Made by a program: the position numbers and the translations under genes. 64,000 nt of DNA from contig JNWL01000023.1 in assembly GCA_000716465.1 (NCBI GenBank), positions 35,729 through 99,728 on the forward strand, in the 5' to 3' direction. Shown here piece after piece: positions 1 through 7,395 of this stretch. Numbering within the stretch: the first letter of the stretch is position 1; every line of letters starts with the position of its first letter. This DNA comes from Streptomyces bikiniensis. GTDB taxonomy: Bacteria > Actinomycetota > Actinomycetes > Streptomycetales > Streptomycetaceae. The notes under the pieces were generated by a model. That model saw only the letters and a list, made by a program, of their open reading frames with translations, made no database searches and was not told where the DNA came from.

Positions 1-2627
1 TAGCGGGCGCGGGCGAGCTGGACGGGGCGGTCCAGCGGCTCGTAACCGGTGACGACCTCGGCCCAGCGGGCGGCGGTCTCGCGTCCCTCGGCGCGGGCCA
101 GCTCCTCGGAGGCGTGCCGGGAGTGCGCGGCCCAGACGGGGACCGGGGCGGCCAGGGAACGCAGGCAGCGGCGGACCAGGGCGAGGGCTTCGGCGCGTCC
201 CTCGTCGGCGGCGGGCAGACCCCGGCTGTCGGCCTCGGCGGTGACGGCGGTGAGGACGAGCGGCCAGCCGTAGCGGTGGGTGCCGGGCGGGAAGCCGCCC
301 CGCTCGGCGGCGGCGAGTTCGGCCCGGACGTCGGCGATGCGGCCTTCGGCGGCGGCCACGGCGACCGCGACCTGGGCCATGGGCAGGGTGTACTGCGGGA
401 TCGGGTCGCGGGTCCCGTAGACGGCACGGGCGTCGGCGAGGTGGCGGGCGGCGGCGTCCGGTTCGCCCCGGGCGGAGGCGAGCTGGGCGAGGCGGAGGGA
501 GGCGGAGCCACGGGGCTTGGTGCTGGTGGCCGAGCGCAGCAGCCGCTCGGCGGCCTCCCGTACCTCCTCCCAACGGCCCAGGGAGAACAGGGACTCGGCG
601 CGGTTGGCCTCGGCCCAGCCGACGCTGTCGACGAGCCCGTACTCGCGGGCGAGGCGGATGCCGGCCTCGGCGACCTCGACGGCCTCGTGGGAGCGGCCGA
701 GGAACTCCAGGGCGGAGGAGATGTTGATGTGGGCGCGCGCGGTCTCGGTGAACTGGCCGAGGGCGCGGGTCCGTTCGCGTACCGCGTGCATCTCGGCGAG
801 GCCGGCGTCGACGTCGCCGGCCGCGACCATGATGGTGCCGAGGGTGAGGCGGGCGTTGAGCTCGATCGACTCGGCCTTGACGAGGCGGGCGTACTCGACG
901 GCGCGTTCGGCGGCGGTGAGGGCGTCGGGGCCCGGGTCGCGGAGCATGCCCCAGCCGGCGGCGCCGACGAGGACGACGGCGTGCACGGCGGAGGGCGGCA
1001 GGCCCTTGACGAGCTCCTGGGCGCGGGCGATCTCCTCGCGTCCGTCGCCCCGGCCGAGGTTGGACTGGAGGCGGGCCTTCTCGGTCCAGAACCAGGCGGC
1101 GCGCAGGGGGTCGTGCTCCTCCTCGCCCCCGAGGATCCGCAGCGCCGTCTTCCCGATCTTGAGGGCGCGCTCGCGCTCGCCGCTGAGCCGGGCGGCGACG
1201 GCGGCCTCGGCGAGCAGGTCGAGGTGGCGCAGGGGGGTGGTGTCGGGGTCGCAGCCGCAGGGGGGATAGGACTCGGCGTAGTCGATGGGGCGCAGCGAGG
1301 CCCGGACCTCGGCGGGGGCCTCGTCCCAGAGTTCCATGGCCCGTTCGAGGAGGCGGAGCTGCTCGGCGTAGGCGTGGCGCTCGCGGGTGGCGACGGAGGC
1401 GCGCAGGACGGCGGGCAGGGCCTTGGCCGGGTCGTGGGCGTGGTACCAGTACGTGGCGAGCCGGGTGGCGCGCTCGTCGGCCCGTACGAGGGCCGGGTCG
1501 GCCTCCAGGGCCTCGGCGTAGCGGCGGTTGAGGCGGGAGCGCTCGCCGGGCAGCAGGTCGTCGCTGACGGCCTCGCGGACCAGGGAGTGGCGGAAGCGGT
1601 AGCCGTCGCCGTCGGGGACGGCGAGCAGGATGTTGGCGCCGACGGCGGCCCGCAGCGCCTCGATGAGGTCGTCCTCGGCGAGCCGGGCGACGGCGGCGAG
1701 GAGTCCGTACTCGACGGTGGAGCCTCCCTCGGCGGCGGTCCTGACGACCCGTTGGGCGTCCTCGGGAAGGGCCTCGACCCGGACGAGGAGGAGGTCGCGC
1801 AGGGAGTCACTGAGCTGTCCGGGGGCACAGCCGGCCTCGTGGGAGACGACGAGCTCCTCGACGAAGAAGGCGTTGCCGTCGGAGCGTTCGAAGACCTCCT
1901 CGACGAGGCCGGGGTCGGGTTCGGCGGCGAGGATGCCGGTGAGCTGGCGGTGCACCTCGGCGCGGGTGAAGCGGGGCAGTTCGATGCGGCGGAGGGTGCG
2001 GAGCCGGTCGAGTTCGGCGAGGAGGGGGCGCAGCGGGTGGCGGCGGTGGATGTCGTCGGCGCGGTAGCTGGCGACGACCACGATCCGGCCGCGCCGGAGG
2101 GTGCGCAGGAGGTAGGTGAACAGGTGGCGGGTGGAGGTGTCGGCCCAGTGCAGGTCCTCCAGGACGAGCACGACCGTGCGGTCGGCGGCGAGCCGTTCCA
2201 GGAGCCGTACGGTCAGCTCGAAGAGGCGGGCGGTGGAGTCCTCGTCGGCGGGGTCGTGGCCGCCCGGGTCGCCCAGTTCGGGGAGCAGCCGGGCGAGTTC
2301 GCCGTGCTGGCCTTCGGCGGCGGCGGTCAGCTCGTCGGGGAGCCGGCGGCGGAGGGCGCGCAGGGCGGCGGAGAAGGGGGCGAAGGGGAGTCCGTCGGCG
2401 CCGAGTTCGACGCAGCCGCCGACGGCGACGACGGCGCCCCGGTCGCGGGCCGTGCCCGTGAACTCCTCGATGAGCCGGGTCTTCCCGACGCCCGCCTCAC
2501 CGCCGATGAGCAGGGCCTGGGGCTCCCCCGCGGCCGCGCGGGAGAGCGCCTCGGCGAGAGCGGCGAGCTCACCGACCCGACCGACGAAGACGGGACTGAC
2601 AGACCGGTTCTCCACGGGGCCGAGCAT
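1..2627 (-). CDS. Large AAA ATPase transcriptional regulator (LuxR/MalT-like), C-terminus cut by window edge
   Basis: About 875 residues are visible, reading from an ATG at 2627 to the left edge without a stop. After a short lead (VFVGRVGELA) comes an AAA/STAND ATPase domain: Walker A GEAGVGKT at residues 43-50 and Walker B VVLVLEDLHWAD at about 152-163. A long helical, TPR-like region follows, rich in Ala, Glu, Leu and Arg. This is the layout of the large Streptomyces ATP-binding regulators that end in a LuxR helix-turn-helix. That C-terminal DNA-binding domain would lie outside the window, so regulation is inferred from family layout rather than seen. Such proteins sense a ligand or protein partner through the ATPase/TPR part and activate transcription. 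A repeat array (2736-2861) lies just upstream of the start. Confidence 0.85.
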   Translation of the reverse strand, partial: MLGPVENRSVSPVFVGRVGELAALAEALSRAAAGEPQALLIGGEAGVGKTRLIEEFTGTARDRGAVVAVGGCVELGADGLPFAPFSAALRALRRRLPDELTAAAEGQHGELARLLPELGDPGGHDPADEDSTARLFELTVRLLERLAADRTVVLVLEDLHWADTSTRHLFTYLLRTLRRGRIVVVASYRADDIHRRHPLRPLLAELDRLRTLRRIELPRFTRAEVHRQLTGILAAEPDPGLVEEVFERSDGNAFFVEELVVSHEAGCAPGQLSDSLRDLLLVRVEALPEDAQRVVRTAAEGGSTVEYGLLAAVARLAEDDLIEALRAAVGANILLAVPDGDGYRFRHSLVREAVSDDLLPGERSRLNRRYAEALEADPALVRADERATRLATYWYHAHDPAKALPAVLRASVATRERHAYAEQLRLLERAMELWDEAPAEVRASLRPIDYAESYPPCGCDPDTTPLRHLDLLAEAAVAARLSGERERALKIGKTALRILGGEEEHDPLRAAWFWTEKARLQSNLGRGDGREEIARAQELVKGLPPSAVHAVVLVGAAGWGMLRDPGPDALTAAERAVEYARLVKAESIELNARLTLGTIMVAAGDVDAGLAEMHAVRERTRALGQFTETARAHINISSALEFLGRSHEAVEVAEAGIRLAREYGLVDSVGWAEANRAESLFSLGRWEEVREAAERLLRSATSTKPRGSASLRLAQLASARGEPDAAARHLADARAVYGTRDPIPQYTLPMAQVAVAVAAAEGRIADVRAELAAAERGGFPPGTHRYGWPLVLTAVTAEADSRGLPAADEGRAEALALVRRCLRSLAAPVPVWAAHSRHASEELARAEGRETAARWAEVVTGYEPLDRPVQLARAR

Positions 2628-2735
2628 GGCACAGGGGCTTGCGGGGGGATGGGGGGCGGGGGCGGTACGGGGGGCGGGGGCCGTGCCGGGGCGGGACACC
2701 GCGCGGAGGCCGTGCGCCGCGTGGAGGACGGCTTC

Positions 2736-2861
2736 CGTACGGAGGTCGAGCGTCGTACGAGGGTTGGGCCCCGTACGGAGGTCGGGTCCTGCAGGGCGGT
2801 CGGGCGTCGTACGGAGGTCGGGCCCCGTACGGAGGTCGGACCCCGTACGGGGGTCGGATGC
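2736..2861. repeat. 18-bp tandem repeat, seven copies
   Basis: The unit, about CGTACGGAGGTCGGGCCC, recurs exactly every 18 bp from 2736 (starts at 2736, 2754, 2772, 2790, 2808, 2826, 2844). The copy at 2790 is the most degenerate. The array fills most of the space between the regulator start and the 63-residue gene upstream. On the minus strand one frame encodes RPPYGx hexapeptides. There are no unique spacers, so it is not a CRISPR array. Confidence 0.9.
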
Positions 2862-2870
2862 CATGCGGGG

Positions 2871-3062
2871 TCACGCGGCCCGGGCGAAGCGGCCGGGGCC
2901 GTCGTCGTCCACCGGCCCCTCCGCGTCCTGGCTCCCGCTCCGGCGGCCGGAGCGGCGCGCTTCCCGGCCGGCGGACGCGGCGGCCTCGCGGGACAGGCGC
3001 CGGGCGGCGGCCTCGCGAACGAGCTGGGCGTGGTTCATGCGGTCGATCTCGTACTCGAACAT
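2871..3062 (-). CDS. Small conserved hypothetical protein (63 aa)
   Basis: The start is the ATG at 3062, preceded by AGGGAG six bases upstream. The product begins MFEYEIDRMNHAQLVREAA, followed by Arg/Ala-rich helix and an acidic then basic tail. Small Streptomyces proteins opening with MFEYE and a helical HAQLVREA-type stretch are common and uncharacterised; I recall the pattern but not a function. There is no signal peptide, membrane segment or cysteine motif. Its stop overlaps a GTG (GTGA at 2874-2871) that opens an RPPYG-repeat reading frame running downstream to 2569. A longer upstream start would add 27 residues lacking a ribosome site. Confidence 0.6.
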   Translation of the reverse strand: MFEYEIDRMNHAQLVREAAARRLSREAAASAGREARRSGRRSGSQDAEGPVDDDGPGRFARAA

Positions 3063-3155
3063 CACGTACTCCCTGGGTGACCCGGTGTCGGCGTCGCCTT
3101 TCGCGACGTCTCCACGGTCGTCTCCCAGGGCCCCCGGCCGCATCGGGCGAGTGCC

Positions 3156-3634
3156 TTATGTTCGGGGCGCGGGGGGCCTTAGGGAGCCCGGCGCGACGGG
3201 GCGGGCACAGCGGCTGACGGGGTCGCCGTTCGGGAAGACGAGTTGCTCGCGGCCGACGAGGACGGTTTCGCCGGCCGTCAGCCGGAGGTGGTGGACGGCA
3301 TGCGCCCGGGCCGCGGCGCCCGTGCCCCGCTCGGCTCCTCCGAGCAGGAGCAGCCGGTCGGCGTCGATCGCGAGGCCGGAGGGGTCCGGGACCGGCGGGG
3401 CGCGGACGCGGGGCGTCCCGCCGGGGCCCGCTTCGATGAGGAGGCACCCGGTCGGTACACGGCGTGGACGGTGGACGAGCGGGAGACGTCGAGGGCGTTC
3501 GGGTCCACGGCCACTCCGCGGAGGGTCCGCTCCAGGATCCCGCCCCCGTCGTCGATCACGGCGAGGGCGTCGAAGGGCAGGTCGGCGGGTGCCGGTACGT
3601 CCCGGCCCGGCCGCCCGGGCCGGTCGTCGTGACC
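3156..3634 (-). pseudogene. Possible frameshifted gene remnant
   Basis: No intact gene fits this stretch, yet two minus-strand frames look protein-like and join end to end. The upstream frame (about 3634-3460) gives DDLPFDALAVIDDGGGIL and LRGVAVDPNALDVSRSS. Downstream of about 3460 the sense-like reading moves to another frame, with SGLAIDADRLLLLGGAER and LTAGETVLVGREQLVFPNGD, ending in TAA at 3156-3158. The pieces resemble a protein broken by a frameshift. I cannot name the family. The alternative is chance: long open frames are cheap at this G+C. Confidence 0.3.
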
Positions 3635-3663
3635 GGCCGGGGAAGGCCGCGCTCGGGGCGGGC

Positions 3664-4275
3664 TCAGGAGCCGGCGGTCGGGAGGGAGAGGAACAGGTCG
3701 AAGTAGGTGCCGGCCGACAGGAGCAGGCCCAGGCCGCCCAGGACGGCGCCGGCGACGGCGACCGCGCGGACCCAGGAGGGGTGCCGGGGCAGGACGAGCA
3801 CGGCGACGGCGACGATCAGGGCGATCAGGGCGAAGACGCCGTTCACCAGGGCGGTGCTGTGCCAGGCGTCGCCGTAGATCTCGCTGATCTGCTGGGTGGG
3901 GGTGCCGGAGCCGGAGGTCTTGATCTGCCCGACGAGCGTCTCGCGCTCGGAGACGACCTTGCCCGCCCAGGTGCCGGTGAGCGCGACGGCGCCGAGGGCG
4001 GCGGAGACGACGGCGGCGGCTCCGGCGCCGACGCCGGAACCGGAGTCGGCGCCGGGACCGGAGTCGGAGTCGGCGCCCGAGTCGGAGTCGGCGCCGGAAC
4101 CGGAGTCGGAGTCGGCGCCCGAGTCGGTGTCCTCGCCGACGGGGGCGGCCTCCTCCGCGTCGCGATCCGCGTCGAGGGTGTCCGCGGGGTCCCCAGCGGT
4201 CGTGGCCTCCGCCGCCCCGCCGTGCTTCTCGTCCCGCTCGGCGGGCCCGGTCTTCCCGGTCGTCCTGATGTCCAT
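3664..4275 (-). CDS. Membrane protein with acidic Asp/Ser repeat cytoplasmic-type N-terminus
   Basis: The product is about 203 residues from an ATG at 4275 (a GTG at 4284 would add three). The first ~80 residues are hydrophilic and strongly acidic, ending in a repetitive DSGADSDSG tract. Three hydrophobic segments follow: GAAAVVSAALGAVALTG, a central ALVNGVFALIALIVAVAVLVL and a C-terminal AVAVAGAVLGGLGLLLSAG. Between the first two lies a polar loop that may face outside (ETLVGQIKTSGSGTPTQQ). No enzymatic motif is visible and I do not recognise the family. The serine/aspartate run is encoded by a short tandem DNA repeat and probably varies in length between strains. Confidence 0.7.
   Translation of the reverse strand: MDIRTTGKTGPAERDEKHGGAAEATTAGDPADTLDADRDAEEAAPVGEDTDSGADSDSGSGADSDSGADSDSGPGADSGSGVGAGAAAVVSAALGAVALTGTWAGKVVSERETLVGQIKTSGSGTPTQQISEIYGDAWHSTALVNGVFALIALIVAVAVLVLPRHPSWVRAVAVAGAVLGGLGLLLSAGTYFDLFLSLPTAGS
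4041..4137. repeat. Short tandem repeat coding for Asp/Ser/Gly run
   Basis: Units built on GGAGTCGGAGTCGGCGCC recur with small changes and encode DSDSGAD-type repeats on the minus strand within the membrane protein. Codon-multiple spacing keeps the frame. Confidence 0.7.
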
Positions 4276-4330
4276 GCGGCGCACGCTAGGGGGCCCGTAT
4301 GAGAGCGGCCTTAACGCGACCGCCCCCGGG

Positions 4331-4900
4331 CTACTCCCCCGTCCGCCCCTTCCTCGCCGCGCGCCACTCCGGCGCCAGGACCGCCCAGAGTTCCGTGTCC
4401 GTGCGCACGCCCCGGTGCGGGTAGTTCTCGCGCAGGACGCCCTCCTTCGTCATCCCGAGGCGGCGGGCGACGGCGATGCTGGCGTCGTTCTTCGTGGAGG
4501 CGTACCACTCGACGCGGTGGATGCCGCGTTCCTCGACCGCCCAGTCGATGATCACCCGGCAGGCCCGGGTGACCAGGCCCTTCCCGGCCGCGGACGGTTC
4601 CAGCCAGCAGCCCGCCTCGGCGGTGCCGTGCTCCACGTCCATGGTCCGGAACATGACGCCGCCGACGAGGGTGCTCCCGGTCCAGATGCCGAAGATCCGG
4701 CCCGCGTCGTTCGCGGCCTTCTCGGCGTACGCGCGGAGGAAGGAGCGGGCGGAGTCCAGGTCCGTGACGATGTCCGGGAGGCCGATGTGCCGTCCGACGT
4801 ACTCCCGTCCCCGGTCCATGTGGGCCAGGAACTCCCCGGCCCGCCAGGGCTCCAGGGGCCGCAGCTCGGCGCCGTCGTCACCCAGCGATATCGCGAACAT
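4331..4900 (-). CDS. GNAT family N-acetyltransferase (RimJ/RimL-like)
   Basis: A 189-residue single-domain GNAT protein, the usual size for RimJ/RimL-type acyltransferases that use acetyl-CoA to acetylate N-terminal amines or small amine substrates. The core is seen in VGGVMFRTMDVEHGTAEAG, followed by the acetyl-CoA binding region GCWLEPSAAGKGLVTRAC, in which AGKG matches the Q/RxxGxG/A loop, and then WYASTKNDASIAVARRLGM, the typical end of the fold. The N-terminal half has the RimL-like LRPLEPWRAGEFLAHMD start. Its ATG lies inside the end of the upstream MMPL gene (23-bp overlap, 4878-4900), so the two are probably co-translated. The substrate cannot be read from sequence. Confidence 0.88.
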   Translation of the reverse strand: MFAISLGDDGAELRPLEPWRAGEFLAHMDRGREYVGRHIGLPDIVTDLDSARSFLRAYAEKAANDAGRIFGIWTGSTLVGGVMFRTMDVEHGTAEAGCWLEPSAAGKGLVTRACRVIIDWAVEERGIHRVEWYASTKNDASIAVARRLGMTKEGVLRENYPHRGVRTDTELWAVLAPEWRAARKGRTGE

Positions 4901-7115
4901 CCTCGTTCTCCTCCGCGGTCGGTACCGTCACGCGCTGTGCGGGGATCTTCGCACGCGCGTCGGCGGTGGCCCGGCACTCCGGCGGTTCGATGCTGATGCG
5001 GGGCAGCAGGCGGTCGAGCCACTTCGGCAGCCACCAGTTCGCGCCGCCGAGGAGGTGCATGAGCGCGGGGACCAGGAGGGTGCGCAGGACGAAGGCGTCG
5101 AGGGCGACGGCGGCCGCGAGCGCGATGCCGAACATCGCGACGACCCGGTCGCCGGAGAGCACGAACGCCAGGAAGACGGAGATCATGATGACGGCGGCGG
5201 AGTTGATCACCCGGCTGGTCTCCGCGAGGCCGACCCGGACCGCCCGCCGGTTGTCGCCGGTCTCCAGCCACTCCTCGTACATCCGGCTGACCAGGAAGAC
5301 CTGGTAGTCCATGGAGAGTCCGAAGAGGACGGAGACCATGATCACGGGGAGGAAGGGTTCGATCGGCCCGGCGCTGCCGAGGCCGAGGAGTTCGCTGCCC
5401 CAGCCCCACTGGAAGACCGCCACGACGACGCCGAAGGCGCCGGCGACGGCCATGACGTTCATGGCGGCGGCCTTGAGCGGGATGCCGATCGAGCGGAAGG
5501 CGAGCAGGAGCAGCAGGCAGCCGAGGGCGACGACGACGCCGACGAAGAGCGGCAGCTTGCCGACGATGATCTCGGCGAAGTCGTCGTACGAGGCGGTGAC
5601 GCCGCCCACGTTCACGTCGAGGGAGGTGCCCGCCTCGGCCCTCGGCAGCACGTTCTGGCGCAGCCGGTCGACCAGCTCGCTGGTGGCCTTCGACTGCGGC
5701 GAGGAGTCGGGGACGACGGTGAGGACGGCGGTGTCGCCGGAGCCGTTGTACGTGACCGGGGAGACGGCCGCGACGCCCTTGGTCGCGGAGAGCGCGGCCG
5801 GGAGCCGGCCCAGGGCGACCCGGTCGTCGGCGCCGTCGAGTCCGGCGACGAGGGTGAGGGGGCCGTTGACGCCGGGTCCGAAGCCCTCGGCGAGCAGGTC
5901 GTAGGCCTTGCGCGTGGTCGCGGTGGCCGGGCCGTTGCCCTGGTCGGAGGTGCCGAGGTGGAGCGAGAGGGTGGGCAGCGCGAGGACCGCCATGACGACG
6001 GCGGCGACGGCCCCGAGGAGCTTGGGGTGCCGCTCGACGAAGGCGGACCAGCGGGCGGCGAAGCCGGTGGGCAGCTCGGGCTGCGGCCCGTGCTCGGCGA
6101 GGGTGCGGCGCTCGCGCCGGGACAGGGCGCGCATGCCGATCAGGGAGAGCAGCGCGGGGAGGAGGGTGACGGAGGCGGCGACCGTGAGGACGACGGTGAG
6201 GGAGGCGGCGACGGCGACGCCGTTGAGGAAGCTCAGCCGCAGGATCAGCATGCCGAGCAGGGCGATGCAGACGGTGGCCCCGGCGAAGACGACGGCGCGG
6301 CCGGTGGTGGCGACGGCGGTCTCGGCGGCCTCGGCGACGGAGAGGCCGCGTTTGAGGCCCCTGCGGTGCCGGGTGACGATGAAGAGCGCGTAGTCGATGC
6401 CGACGCCGAGGCCCACGAGCATGCCGAGCATCGGGGCGAAGTCCGCGACCGTCATCACGTGCCCGAGGAGCACGATCCCGGAGTAGGCGATGCCGACGCT
6501 GACGAGGGCGGTGGCGATGGGGAGCGCGGAAGCGGCGAGGGAGCCGAAGGCGAGGAAGAGGACGACGGCGGCGACGGCGACGCCGACGGCCTCCGCGACG
6601 TGTCCGCCGGGGGCCTCGGTGAGGGCGACGACGGTGCCGCCCAGCTCGACCTGGAGGTCGTCGGTCGCGGCGGCCCTGGCGGTGTCGACGACGGCCTTCG
6701 CCTGCCCCTCGGGGATGTCGTCGGCCTGTTCGGCGAAGGTGACGGTGGCGTAGGCGGTGCGTCCGTCCTCGCTGATCCGGCCCGGCGCGTCCCCGTAGGG
6801 GGAGGCCACGGCGGCGACGCCGGGCAGTTCGGCGACCTCGCGGAGCACGCCGGTCATGCGCTCCTGGACGGCGTCGGCGCGGACGCTGCCGCGCTCGGTG
6901 TGCCAGACGACGGTGTCGCCGTCGCCGCCGAGGCCGTGGAAGCCCCGTTCGAGGAGGGCGGTGGCGCGGCCGGACTCGGTGCCGGGGACCTCGTAGTCGT
7001 TGGAGTACGCGTTCCCCGCGAGGACCGCCCCGGTGCCGGCCCCGCCGAGGGCGAGGAGCCAGAGGAGGACGGCGACGAGGCGGTGCCTGATGCACCACCG
7101 GGCGATGGCTGCCAA
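4878..7115 (-). CDS. MMPL/RND family transporter
   Basis: A 745-residue inner-membrane RND-superfamily protein of the MMPL type. In actinomycetes these export lipids, siderophores or secondary metabolites using the proton gradient. A first membrane helix (about residues 11-32) precedes an extracytoplasmic domain. A helix bundle from about 175 carries GLGVGIDYALFIVTRHR (235-251), the MMPL signature, and the second half repeats the plan with FGLSMDYQVFLVSRM. The start is a TTG at 7115 with AGGGAG eight bases upstream, placing the N-terminus just before the first helix; longer frames upstream have no ribosome site. It overlaps the GNAT gene downstream. No regulator gene adjoins it, and the substrate is unknown. 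Confidence 0.9.
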   Translation of the reverse strand: MAAIARWCIRHRLVAVLLWLLALGGAGTGAVLAGNAYSNDYEVPGTESGRATALLERGFHGLGGDGDTVVWHTERGSVRADAVQERMTGVLREVAELPGVAAVASPYGDAPGRISEDGRTAYATVTFAEQADDIPEGQAKAVVDTARAAATDDLQVELGGTVVALTEAPGGHVAEAVGVAVAAVVLFLAFGSLAASALPIATALVSVGIAYSGIVLLGHVMTVADFAPMLGMLVGLGVGIDYALFIVTRHRRGLKRGLSVAEAAETAVATTGRAVVFAGATVCIALLGMLILRLSFLNGVAVAASLTVVLTVAASVTLLPALLSLIGMRALSRRERRTLAEHGPQPELPTGFAARWSAFVERHPKLLGAVAAVVMAVLALPTLSLHLGTSDQGNGPATATTRKAYDLLAEGFGPGVNGPLTLVAGLDGADDRVALGRLPAALSATKGVAAVSPVTYNGSGDTAVLTVVPDSSPQSKATSELVDRLRQNVLPRAEAGTSLDVNVGGVTASYDDFAEIIVGKLPLFVGVVVALGCLLLLLAFRSIGIPLKAAAMNVMAVAGAFGVVVAVFQWGWGSELLGLGSAGPIEPFLPVIMVSVLFGLSMDYQVFLVSRMYEEWLETGDNRRAVRVGLAETSRVINSAAVIMISVFLAFVLSGDRVVAMFGIALAAAVALDAFVLRTLLVPALMHLLGGANWWLPKWLDRLLPRISIEPPECRATADARAKIPAQRVTVPTAEENEDVRDIAG

Positions 7116-7290
7116 AGGACGTGCTCCCTGGGTGGTTCGTGGATCTTTCCCGGGAACGGCCCGATAAAGAACGCATGACCTACGTGCGCCCACTCTCGCA
7201 GCCAAACGTGATCGTTTGCCCGTTTCGTGTCGATGGTCACATGGGTGTGGTTCACCGGGGCGCGGGCCGGGCGCGGAGCGTCCGGCCCGC

Positions 7291-7395
7291 GCCCGGGCTC
7301 CCCCTCCGCGCCCCGGCTCCCCCTCCACACCCCGGCTCCCCCTCCACGCCCGGCCCCCTCCGGGCTCAGCCTCCGGGCTCAGGCTCCGGGCTCAG
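7291..7395. repeat. Two short direct-repeat arrays (19-bp and 13-bp periods)
   Basis: GGCTCCCCCTCC occurs at 7296, 7315 and 7334 (19-bp period). CTCCGGGCTCAG then occurs at 7358, 7371 and 7384 (13-bp period), and the last copy contains the stop codon of the phospholipase gene. The gap 7116-7391 holds nothing else I can identify, apart from the ribosome site of the MMPL gene. Confidence 0.8.

Noticed and set aside
2736..2861. CRISPR-like array
   Set aside because: Units are contiguous with no unique spacers and no cas genes nearby.
114..3080. Very long plus-strand open frame antisense to the regulator
   Set aside because: Gly/Asp/Val-rich low-order protein typical of antisense reading in high-GC genes; the minus strand has Walker motifs and clear protein order.
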